Below, in pieces: positions 33,339 through 44,200 of a stretch of DNA of 64,000 bases. Within the stretch, counting starts at the first letter, position 1. Each line of letters starts with the position of its first letter. This stretch comes from Malachius bipustulatus (lineage: Eukaryota > Arthropoda > Insecta > Coleoptera > Melyridae). The notes beneath the pieces are model-generated. The model saw only the letters and a program-made list of their open reading frames with translations, had not been told where the DNA came from and made no database searches. The stretch spans positions 19,166,268 to 19,230,267 of the forward strand of contig OU342639.1 of the NCBI GenBank assembly GCA_910589415.1, read 5' to 3'. Both the position numbers and the translations under genes were made by a program.

Positions 33339-36300
33339 CTAAGAATCGATGACTTGACTATCAGTTTTCGAGCTTATATTACTTTCAATTGATAGAAGTT
33401 GAGTACCATGAATGTACATATCAAGTATCTGTAATGTGCATTGAGCTATAAATCTAACAAACGGTCTAACATCTCCCATGTTTGCTGCATTCAAAGTATC
33501 ATAATACTTTTCTCTGAAATTATAATTTGATAAAAATTTCTCATAAAAAAACCAATTATATACATACCTCTGTTCTTTCAAAACCATCACAGGAGGGTAA
33601 CCACCCCTTAATAATATAAGATTCATTACCAATCTACTTGTGCGTCCATTACCATCTGAGAAAGGATGAATATCAACTAATTTATAATGAGCTAGAGCAG
33701 CATACCGGACAGGATGCATACTCTGGGCTTCTTCGGAATTTAACCTAAAATTCAAACATTTTAATTACACTGCAATTTATTTTTATTATAAATTATAATT
33801 ATCTTAACCAACCATTCGACATAACTATCCATGAGCGCAGGTACATCTTCAGGTTTTGGAGGCTGGTGTCCGCCGACATAAACCACTTCTCTGCGGAAGA
33901 GACCCGAGTAAAGAGGGTCGACATGTCCCATTACTCGCCTATGAATTCCCAGAATCTCTCTAACTCCAATATAATCTAGCCTTGTCAGCAGCTTGACATA
34001 TTTCATAGCCAGTTGTAGACCTAGTACTTCATTATGTTCACTTATGCTTTTCCCATTGATAACCTGACCTGTCTCTAAAAGACGTCTGAGTTGTTCTACT
34101 GTCATTGTGTTTCCTTCTATGCCAACCTGTGAGAAAATTTACAGTTCACAGAAAATCAGTCATTGACAATATAAGATATGCTAACGACTTACCGTGTGAT
34201 AAATGTGTAAATAAAAGGCTTGCTTTTTAACCATTTCGAAATTGTTCAACTGAAATTTGTCTTTCAAATAATTGTTTTTCTTGTCGATATTGTTTAACAT
34301 TTCATAATCTAATTTATCCACTATTTGTGCAGTTCGTTCACGATTTTGTAAAGCTCCTTTATGATCAGGAGAGTAAATTAATGCCTGAAAAAAATTGTTT
34401 ATAAATGAGTAATTTTTGAAAGTATTAATTAATCCTGAAATTGTGGGTGATGTCGGAACTTAATTTGGGTACGTCGAATATACGAGCTATTGAATAGTAG
34501 ACTAGTCAATTCGACTTTCTATGAATAGTGATATGTAGTCACGGTTACTGACTATAACAATTATTCATTTATACAGGGTATCCGTTTTTCGAGCTTAAGC
34601 ATGGGGATCTCGGTTATCTTGAAAGATACAAAGTCGCTTAAATTAGGCCAAAATTGCGTATTTTTGTGCTGATTGATAATCTGAAAAGAAATCTGACCTG
34701 TCATTATTAGTTGTCAAAATATAGAAAAAAACTGAAATGTAATTTTTGTTTTTATTTTTTTTTTATTCAAAAGCCAGTCGAGGTATCTGCCTTTAACTAA
34801 GACATTATCAAGGCACTTTTCCACAAGGAATCCAAAAATAATTTTACAATTGCTCTAGCGCTTGACATAGAGGGAGACCGATAGTCAACTTTTTTTCGAG
34901 CGATCCCAAAATATAGATGATGATAAACTTCGCCACTTTGTTTCAAAAAGTTTTGTCATATCTTCAAAAATAACGGAGTTATCGCTTGGGGCGTTTTTAT
35001 AATTCACCCTGTATATACGTCTCAGACTCATGGTATCTCTAGACACCACCATGCGTTCTCGAACACGCGCAGAACACAGAACCATTCTGGCATTTAGTAG
35101 AATGTGAGTTAACACTAGCCTGGCAATATGTCATTCCTATCATGTCACTAGAAATATCGCGAGTTGGCTTAGTAATCATAATAATTGTCGAGAAGGTAAA
35201 CAAAACGATAAAAAATTCCGAGCTAGAATACTTCGCCAGTGTTCTTTCGTTATAATATTACAAAGCCAAATGCGGCCACCTCACTGATTTCCGAGCCAGA
35301 ACTGTTTTGATAGGCTGGTGTAACCAGGTGAGGAGCGAAGCAAAGCGAACTCATGAAAGAGAAACGCATAACCGACAGTATCTGGAGAACTTAGTAGAAC
35401 GGATTGCATGAGGATTTCAGCGCGACTCGACCACAGAGAGCGGAGTGGGGCTAGTGGAGGAAAACTCAGGGTGTCAATCAGCAACATTACCTATAAATTT
35501 TTCATTTTGCCAAATAAAAAGAATAACAAACTTATGGTGATTATTGAAATGAGCAGCATGGGTATAGGGCGAAATGACTTATACTATCGGATAGCTTGTG
35601 TCTCTAGGAGTATCAAGGTACCATTGAATTTTTGCGGCGGCAAGTAATAGTCGAGAAATAAGGCCTCAAAGTGTCATCCTTGCCCTAATACGTGTATTCG
35701 TACATATGCGCTCGAACAGGAAGCGCGCTCTCCATCATCGTGTGTAGCGACGGAGAGCGAGCTTCCTGTTCGAGCGCATACGTACGAATATACGTATTAG
35801 GGCAAGGATGACACTTTGAGGCCTTATTTCTCCTCTCATCTTCATAATTACCAAACTTACTTTGGAATATAATTCATCTGCAGCGACAACATCATCTTGA
35901 GTCTGCTCAATGAATTCCCCATATTTATTCAGAATGTCAGCGTTATCTGGAGCAATGGCAGTGACATGCTGGAATAACTTCATTGCCTTATGAATTTTAC
36001 CAGAGAGTTTGAATGCAATAGCAGCTTGTAAAGAATATAAAACTTCATTAGCAGTGACTTGATTGTTGCCTTTCCTATGATGTAAAGTGCTTTCTCTTGG
36101 GTTGGATTCTAGAGCAGCGTTCAAATTATCCAGAATCAAATCGTTCTCCATTTGATCGTCATATTCGTCCAGGTTTTTTAATAACGGTCCTATCGCAAAA
36201 TTGTGATTCTCGTCAGTAGCAATTAAATCTTCGAAGATTGGAATATCATATTTAATGGAAGGTGTTCTGTAGAGTTTGGACACAAAGTAGAAATGTTGAA

Positions 36301-36364
36301 GGAGAGCTAACAAAACACATATCACAGATATAAGAATGGATATAAATATAACTAAAATATTCAT
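33339..36364 (-). CDS. FICD: Protein adenylyltransferase FICD (ER Fic-domain AMPylase of BiP), 5 exons
   Basis: Exons (minus strand, 5' to 3'): 36364-35861, 34384-34193, 34126-33813, 33744-33568, 33513-33339. The joins are GT-AG and in phase and give 453 aa (human 458). Residues about 3-28 are a hydrophobic type II signal anchor ([20 protein letters not shown]). Two TPR repeats follow (about 105-185, [18 protein letters not shown]). The autoinhibitory helix has TVGIEGN with Glu at about 236. The Fic core is [12 protein letters not shown] with catalytic His at about 363. In animals this ER-lumenal enzyme AMPylates the chaperone BiP when unfolded-protein load is low, and removes the AMP under stress, with the inhibitory Glu switching between the two activities. 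All key residues are present. Intron 4 (33514-33567) is only 54 bp. Intron 1 (34385-35860) contains a MITE and an 81-bp-arm palindrome. A CRE-containing module lies about 385 bp upstream. Confidence 0.96.
34574..35011. mobile_element. TA-flanked MITE in FICD intron 1
   Basis: The left end after TA is CAGGGTATCCGTTTTTCGAG. The right end, read on the minus strand from 35011, is CAGGGTGAATTATAAAAACG. The inverted repeats are short and imperfect, but TA borders both ends and the size (438 bp) fits. The interior has no transposase motif; the open frame at 34885-35115 overruns the right end and is not a gene. Confidence 0.6.
35653..35832. repeat. Near-perfect palindrome in FICD intron 1, 81-bp arms
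   Basis: The left arm is 35653-35733 and the right arm 35752-35832, with an 18-bp loop. Only about three positions mismatch in 81. The arms include AAGGCCTCAAAGTGTCATCC and GCGCTCGAACAGGAAGC and their complements. The right edge is 27 bp from the intron 1 donor (GTAAGT at 35860-35855). The transcript would fold into a very stable hairpin beside the 5' splice site. It may be a tiny foldback MITE. Confidence 0.9.
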
Positions 36365-36564
36365 TTTTCACGTTCAGGTATCCTCCCAAACCATATATTT
36401 CCGCAGAATTTTCATGGTTTTCATAGATAGATAAACTAAACCACGTAATAAACTGAAATTTATAATTAAATTACGTCATGTTCTCATGTTATTTGGGTTG
36501 ATGTTAAGGATCTCATCAAATAGTCAAATACTGAATTACTCATTACTGATTTTCGTTAGCTATG

Positions 36565-36713
36565 TTCAGTGGTATTTTGAAATAAACACACATCGGCTGT
36601 CAAAACAGCGATTGTGTCAATGTCAAGAACCAATGTCAATTGTCAAATTTCGACCGCTGACAGCACTGCAACAATTTAATTACTTCATAAACTATCTTAT
36701 GGTAAAAACACGG
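36565..36713. repeat. TGTCA-rich repeat, copy 1, upstream of FICD
   Basis: This 149-bp block is repeated in the same orientation at 37909-38063 with few differences. Six TGTCA or TGACA pentamers crowd into about 70 bp (36598-36663), and ACCGCTGACAGCACTGCAAC is common to both copies. It begins about 200 bp upstream of the FICD start codon and runs directly into the CRE module. It could be a duplicated promoter segment; clustered TGTCA resembles TALE-homeodomain sites, but that is inference. Confidence 0.6.
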
Positions 36714-36839
36714 TTAGACGATGACGCGCAGGCTGCGTTTCGGTCTTGTGACGTCAGGTGGTTCTAAGACTACACCATGAGATTCCTCATATCTTTTTTA
36801 TTGTCAAGAATAAATAAATAATTCTTTGTAGGCTTGCAT
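36706..36839. promoter_or_regulatory. CRE module, copy upstream of FICD
   Basis: Second copy of the block at 28620-28757, about 80% identical, same orientation. The CRE TGACGTCA is conserved at 36749-36756, but the overlapping E-box is changed (CAGGTG where the other copy has CACGTG). GACGATGACGCGCAGGCTGC and the A/T-rich AATAAATAAATAATT end are conserved. The CRE lies about 385 bp upstream of the FICD start codon. bZIP factors of the ATF/CREB class bind this site; regulation of FICD through it is inference. Confidence 0.5.
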
Positions 36840-37148
36840 GAGTCGGCAAGAGCTATCCATTTAACGTTTTAATAATTTTCAAGGCCAACTAAATTCCAGA
36901 GTTTTCATACTCAACTTTTGTTTTTCTTACAGCCGCCATATTGGTTTTTTATGTCGTTTGGTACAAAAAAAAATCAAGAAAATCAAAAATCAATAACATT
37001 AAAAAAATTTGTAAAAATTTCATTTTTAATTTTTTTCGAAAAAAAATAAAGATTTTTAAAGATAATAGATCTAGCACAAAGAAAAACACAAGCAAAAAGG
37101 ATGGAAGCAAAATAGTAACAGCAATCGGCACGTGATCACACGGATCAC

Positions 37149-37859
37149 ACCTACGATTCTATCATAGAAGATAATTCATAGGTTCATAGAAGAATGTTCA
37201 TAGGTTGCTATTTAACGCTTTTGTTCGATCAAGACTAGAATACTGTTCACTTGTATGGTTCCCACACTATGCTTGCTATAAACAAGCCTGTGAGGCGGTA
37301 CAACGTAAATTTCTGAAGTTTCTTGCTTTTAGGATCGATGGCAGGCATCCGGAGCGTGGTTTTGATCATCAGGTCCTGTTACGAAACTTCAACTGTCTAT
37401 CACTGGAGCATCGTCGCATCATATCTTCATTAAGGTTCTTTTATTCTTCTTGATCCAGGGTAGGATTGACTGCCCTTTGTTTTTATCGAGTATTAACTTT
37501 GCTGTTCCCAAACACAATACAAGGAGAGAATTAACATTCTATACCGAAGCAGTTAATACAGGTATAGGAGTGAGATCACCTCTGAATATGATGTGTAGGA
37601 GTTATATAACATAATCTGTACAAATTGTGACATTTGTGACTTATATCATGGCTGCTCTGTGAACTCGCTCACGAGCCTGGCTGGTAGGATTTTGTAGAAA
37701 ATGATATGATTATTTTATATTGTATGTTTTATATTGTACATATGTATTGTATATATTATCTTGTTCTGTAAATGGAGTTACTCTGTTGAACAATAAATTG
37801 AAATTGAAATTGAAATTGAATTTGAAACCGTACCTACGATTCTATCATAGAAAATAATT
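37149..37859 (+). mobile_element. 5'-truncated LINE with 28-bp target-site duplication
   Basis: A 28-bp direct repeat with one mismatch (starting ACCTACGATTCTATCATAG) lies at 37149-37176 and 37832-37859. Between them is the 3' end of a Jockey/CR1-like LINE on the plus strand. The frame at 37205-37453 reads FNAFVRSRLEYCSLVWFPHY and LEHRRIISSLRFFYS, the thumb and connection regions of the reverse transcriptase. The 3' end is a hexanucleotide tail, AAATTG repeated at about 37795-37826. Only about 655 bp of the element is present. The well-preserved duplication makes it relatively young. It interrupts the repeats upstream of FICD. Confidence 0.88.
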
Positions 37860-37908
37860 TGACTATTCCCACCTGCATTCAGATTTACAAAGCTGCGCAA
37901 AGTACATT

Positions 37909-38063
37909 TTCAGAGTAACTATTTTGAAGTAAACACACATCGGCTCTCAAAACAGCGATTGTGTCAATGTCAAAAACCAATGTCAATTGTCAAATTTTGA
38001 CCGCTGACAGCACTGCAACAATTTACTACATAAACTATCTTTGGTTCTTTGGTAAAAACAGGG
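37909..38063. repeat. TGTCA-rich repeat, copy 2
   Basis: Second copy of the block at 36565-36713, in direct orientation and about 1.34 kb further from FICD. It differs by a few substitutions and an insertion (GGTTCTTT) before GGTAAAAACA. It is not followed by the CRE module. Confidence 0.75.
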
Positions 38064-41000
38064 TAAAAACTACCTGCATTCTGCATTAACGATACGTAGA
38101 AAATAAAAGTGTAAACTGTAAAGTGTAGGATGTAGGAAACAGTTAACTACTAGGACTAGACTAGGTATATTACATATGGTACAGGTAGTATTCATTCAGT
38201 AAATTGTCGAGGCCAAAAAGCTGTCCAATCTTGGAGAGAAGAAGAAAAAGAGTCTAAGTTTGACTTTTCCTTTTCCGTCATTCATATTCACGGATTTATC
38301 GGAAATTTAGCAACGTCATAATTTTTTTTGGAAATCGGATTCATTCATTTAGAACAACAACATTATAACATTCACCAACACCAATCATCAGTAATCGTGG
38401 AGTAGGAAGATAAGGAGTATAATTATTTAAATACAATTTTTTAACAGAACAAAATACGAAATGAAGTGCCAGTACGTGAATCCTGATAGCGGTGATAACA
38501 AAGTAAAATTCCAGTGAATTGTTTCTGAAAATCATGCCACTTTTTGTAAGAGAATTGCCCTCGTAAAATGAATCATAATGCTAAAACGAAATTTTGATGA
38601 AGTGTATCACATCTGTTTTTAAATTAATTAATGTAAGTGTAATTGTTATATGTAAATAATGCAATTAGTGTTAAAGTATTGGGTTGCAGAATAATGATAC
38701 CTAATATTACATACTAAGAATATTACTTTACTCTAGATCTAGAATTTGATCTGCTTTATTGACCAATGCAGCTACAGAACTTGATATGCCTTTTCTTATT
38801 TGGCTTCCTGTTTGTTCACCTTTCCTTTAATACATCAAATACCTACTTCCCTGGGTTTAGAAGATTTTACCACTCTATTTAGGCAGAGGTGAAACTTTGA
38901 AGAAAATTTTACTTTAAAAAACATTCTGTGAGTTATTAATTTTGCTTAAATCATATTGTATAATAGAATATAAATTATTATAATAATTAATCATGAACAG
39001 GTATAACAAGTTTTGATGAATCATAAAACACCTATCAGATCAACCATTGTTTATATTGGATCATTAAATAGTTTTTTATTAGAATCAGCTATGGCAATAG
39101 ATTGACATAATACCTAATTAAGATGTTCATGTCAATATTTTCACTGCTGACTTTAATTATTATTGCTGGATTTTTAGTTTTCTTGTTTTTTAAAATAATT
39201 TTAATGGCATGTTTAAAAAATAATAAGTATCCCTAGTCTGCTTGAAGGAGTCAACTAATAACAACCATTGATTAATTGCGGCAACTGCGATTACTATTTT
39301 TTAGAAAACCCTTTCTGATTAAGATCATTAAGTATTTGAACTTTGGAGTCGTCTAAGTTATTATTGAACAGCCTGTTCTAACAATGACTATAGATAGTAG
39401 TAGATCCAGAAGTCATTAACACTCAAGCAACAAACTCTTCAGTTATCTAGCAAAGATTTTTAACTGTTAGTTAGTTTCATCAGTTATCTCAGAGTGTCAG
39501 GAAAATGTCAAAATCTATCTCACAAAAGTCACAGAGAAGGTTCGTGGTTCCAAACATACAGTAACCAATACGTGGCCCAATTGAATTTAACTCATAATAA
39601 CCATGTTCAAGACAGTGTAAATATTTTTCTAAAAAACAGTGCTACTTCAAAGTTTTGTTGGTTGACTTTCAGCTTCTATTGTTGTGCTTCCCTTTATGGA
39701 CTGAACCGGTATTATTGGTCCCTCAAAAGTCCAGTAGAATATTTTGATAATTTTTACCTAGCGAGCTTTTATGCATTTAGACTTTAATTTAGTGAGATTG
39801 TTACAGTGATGCTACCAAAAGACCAAGGCCGTATTTTTTGAGAGAAAGGGTTCTTATGTTTCTCCAAAACACGAAAATTTTGAACATACCCTTTTGGTTT
39901 GGTGTCGATATTTTGCAGTTGTTCTGAAAAATCAATTTCTCAATTAATTATCGCAGTTTTTTTCCTAGTAGTGCCGCTTCAGTGTTCAGTTGGTGCTGCC
40001 TGTAATGAACTGAGTAATATAATTCCCTCAAAGTCACAATTTAGTATTTTGGTGTGTTTTTTTTTAATGTAAAATGTTTTAATTTTCTTAAACAATTTCC
40101 TACGAGTTTTTGCTCGAGTGTGATAGTGTGAAACTAATGTAGCTGCAGTTGTCTTAAGAAGTATCTTTGTAATAAAAGTTCGGATCCAGAAATATGATTC
40201 CCTAAAAATTGTAGAAATTGTTAGGTCATCATTTTCTCATAATATTTTGATCTCTTTGAAAATAACGAGCTTTATTTGCCACAACATAGAATATTATTTA
40301 GTGAGAGGTTTATGGTACTGTAAGCAAGTCAAATCTCAGCCAATATTTTTAACAAAATAGTAAGTTTCTTCAAAACGCATGTTTTTTTCAAGTTTTTGCT
40401 CTTTGGAAACTTGATTCATTCTGAAATCGTGTGTAAAATTTAAAATGTTTAAACCTGTTGCTCTAAAACTTTTATGGTTATAGTTGTAACAGATTTTTTT
40501 GTTAGTTCTTGATCTGCTCCAACATTTTCGAGTTCTCAATTAATCTTTTATTCTTTTGTGATTCTCCACTCTACTTGAACTGTTCATGTGATTACTCTGT
40601 TCTATAACTCGGGTTTTACTCATTTTTATAAATGAAAGTCTTTGTTAAAAGCTGTTTAGGTCATTTTTTCAAGTATCCGACAGCAGAAAATTAAAGTTGT
40701 TTGCCCAAGAAATCAGTTCTGATAAAACCGAGCATAAAAGATGTTGTTTAGTAGATCCAAGCCTTGAGTGTGTTCCAATGATATTATGAAGAATTTCTTC
40801 TTGAATATAAAAATTTAAAACTAATCACTAGAAATTTGAAATTTCTTTACAAATTCGCTGTTTAAAAATGTAGCTGATTACTTTGGAGCTATTGAATATA
40901 GAAATTAATATGACATGTTTCTAATAGTTATTGTAGAGCTCTAAAACTTTCACCGATCAATGCTTAATAGTAAATAAATTTGTTGTCATTTAGTTGAAAG

Positions 41001-41221
41001 GTAGGTAAGCAGTTTACGTCTTCACTCTCCGTCAGATTGCACCCTGAAGTGTGTTTGAGCTAGCTGCTCATATTCCTTTGAATTGATCTGTCAATTTATC
41101 ATTTAGTTAATTTTGTTTTTTCGCTAGAGATGCTTATAATAGAAGTAAAACTCTGGCATATTACTCACATAGGTATCTTATTAAATGCTATATATTTTAT
41201 GTACCTAGGTAATCTGTGAAG
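38064..41221. other. Intergenic, upstream of MFSD12
   Basis: AT-rich DNA with no recognisable gene or complete element. Open frames at 39494-39787 and 40336-40539 resemble nothing known. The MFSD12 promoter and 5' UTR should lie in the last kilobase; I cannot place a TATA box or start site with confidence. Confidence 0.4.
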
Positions 41222-44200
41222 ATGGATAGCAGTAGTCATATTTTAAGCGATGAGTATACAGAAATATACCGTCGGTTGCCCCGAACTCTTCAACTGGCAT
41301 ATGGAGTAGGGCATGTACTTAACGATGTGTGCGCCTCAATGTGGTTCACATATCTTCTAGTTTTCTTTCATCTAGTTTTACAGTTCAGCAATTGGGAGGC
41401 GGGTTTTTTATTACTCGTTGGACAGGTAAATCTTATTCGCATACATCAAAAGCTACTTGATACTAATAATTTTTATACTCGTCTAGGTTGCTGATGCTAT
41501 TTCGACCCCATTCGTGGGGTACTTTTCAGATCGATCTGATAATTTTCGTTGCTGTCGATACGGCAAACGAAAATCTTGGCATCTGTTTGGTGAGTTAAAT
41601 AGTTAAATACCATTGATATGATAAATAATTCATTAATAAATGTTTTTAGGTACCCTTTGTGTAATTGGTGCATTCCCTTTTATTTTTTCTCCATGTGTGT
41701 CTTGCACTAACGCTCATAAATGGGCTCAAATGTTTTATTATTGTGTTTTTATTGTGATTTTCCAATTCGGTTGGGCTGCCGTCCAAATATCTCATTTATC
41801 TTTGATTCCTGAATTGACACCTAATGAACATGACAGGACAAGATTAACAGCAATCAGGTAATTATTTTTTTGATTGTAATTTTAATCATAGGAAGGTATA
41901 TTAATTTTGTTAAACTTAAACACTTTGTATTGTAACAATTAAGTTTATTGGAGGGTGTCTTTCTTAATTATTAATATTATTGGCTTTTTAAAATAGTAAT
42001 AACGAGTTGTCCTATTTATTTATCTTTTGTTTTGAAGATAAGGAATAATATGTAATTATGTGTTATTATTTCTTCCAGTTAAAGAATGACCATAACATTT
42101 AATAATAACGTTGATAAGATTCATAACTTTAGACTATGCATAATTCTTTGTAAAATTAATATAAACAATAACAATGGTTTGGAGTGTTGATAGTAGATAA
42201 CATATCAATCAGAATTAATATAATTCCTTATTTGATTTAATTAGGGCCTTGTTATCGCTCAAATATTTTTTTTTAAATAATTTATTATCATTATTTTGTT
42301 TATCGATTTTTTTATCTGTGTTTTGTTTTAAATTTTTATACCATAACCAAAAAAATATATATATTATGTTAGAGGGCATTCTCTTGCCCAGTTGGGTTCA
42401 GTTAAAAAAATGTATTAGTCCCAAGTTTGAATCTAAATGAAATGTGTTGACTCACTTGGTACCAAATGTGAAAACTAAACTATAATAATTTAAAACTAAT
42501 TACATTAACATGCCAAACCTTTACAATATTCTTTAAAACTTCTCTATGGTCCTCTGATTATCTCTCTTTTTCTCTCTCTATGTCTCTCGCTGCTTCTTCA
42601 CTCTTATTTCAGCTTTTATTATTTACCTCAATTATTTAACCTTTTAAAACTTTTCTCTGACAACTTCTCTCACAATTTTCTCTATTTTTTTTTGTTGCTA
42701 TCTAAACATCCCTTTTTTACCCACTTATTTTTTCAGATTTTTTGACAATAAGTACTAAATATTTTTTTATCACACTTCAAATTTTCTAATTATAAATACA
42801 TTTTTAATATTAGTCCTATATTAATTACACGAATCTTCGAAGTTTCATTTTTTAATCTTTAAAATGAACCTCTATTTTGGGGGTGGACATAAGTGATGGA
42901 CCACCTTGTATAAAAATTACAGAAGCAAAGCAGGACAGAAAAACTGAAATTTGAAAGTACATACATCTACCATGAGAAAAAGAGAATTAGCTGTCATCCT
43001 TCTAAATAAAAAACTAAACTCCGATCTTCCTACTTTTCTGACGATATACATAATTGTTACTTTGCTTTCGAATATTCAAAAAAGGAGGTTATAAGAAAAA
43101 TATTTTGTATTTTATGCTGCTACTATTACTGTATTTTTTCTTATTTTTAATTTTAAATGAACTTTAATTAATAATGAAAATAATTCCACAGGTACTCATT
43201 TACTGTGATATCCAACTTAGTAGTCTACATAGTCACTTGGGTCTTACTGCATATGACAAACGATGACACTGCGAAAATCGGACCAAGTGATGTGGGGAAA
43301 TTCCAAGGTGTTGTATGGATTGGCCTGTTTCTTGGCATGGCTTGTTCCTCTATTTTCCACATTCTGGTTCACGAAGAAGGATCCAATGGTGGTCTAAATA
43401 TACGAGGTAGTAGAATTAGGGCTAGCGTGAAGGAACTACTTACCGATATACAAGTCTACAAGGTATGATTTTTTTTTATATTTATAATTATTAAACTTTT
43501 TTATTTACATGCTGATTTATTAATAATTTTCTCTATCTAGTAGCTCACATTTTTTTGTGTGTTGAAAAATCTCCTTAAACTGACAAAGTTTATATACGTA
43601 CTCCACTTCTAGCTTAATGTATATACTTCTAATATGTTGAAATATCATCCAAATAACTTTTAGATTGGTCAGTTACCCTGGTGTAATAATATTGGTCTCA
43701 TATTTTGTAAAAGACATTAATGAAATTAATTAGGCTTTAATGTCATCTTTCATTTCTGTGTTCATCATCTATTACAGAATTTTCCCTATAGATCCTGTTA
43801 TGGTTTCTTCTAAGTGGACTGTATCTTTTCAATGAATACAGTAGTAACTTATTTAACATTTTATTGTAATAAATGAAAGAATTCTGCTTGAGATGCATTT
43901 CAGACACCGTCCTTCCGCGTACTGACGAGTGAACTCGTTTAACAAACCCCTCATGCATTGTTGCGAAACAGTTGTGAAATTATTAAACATTGTAACAGTT
44001 TTTAAATGATAATAATGTCATTCTTGCCCTAACAGATGCAGCTGCCACATTTTTCGAAGAATATATTTAGGTTTGTGCCGACTAGTTTATACAGGGTGTC
44101 CCAGCTCATTCGAAGCGGTCTCTGTAGGCCAAACGATGGACTTTTTCAAAAAACTTTTTGAAAATTCAAGTACAGAATCACAATGGCCATAATTTAAAAT

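Noticed and set aside
41216..41221. GTG start six bases upstream of the MFSD12 ATG
   Set aside because: Nuclear animal genes rarely start at GTG and the ATG at 41222 begins the conserved protein well.
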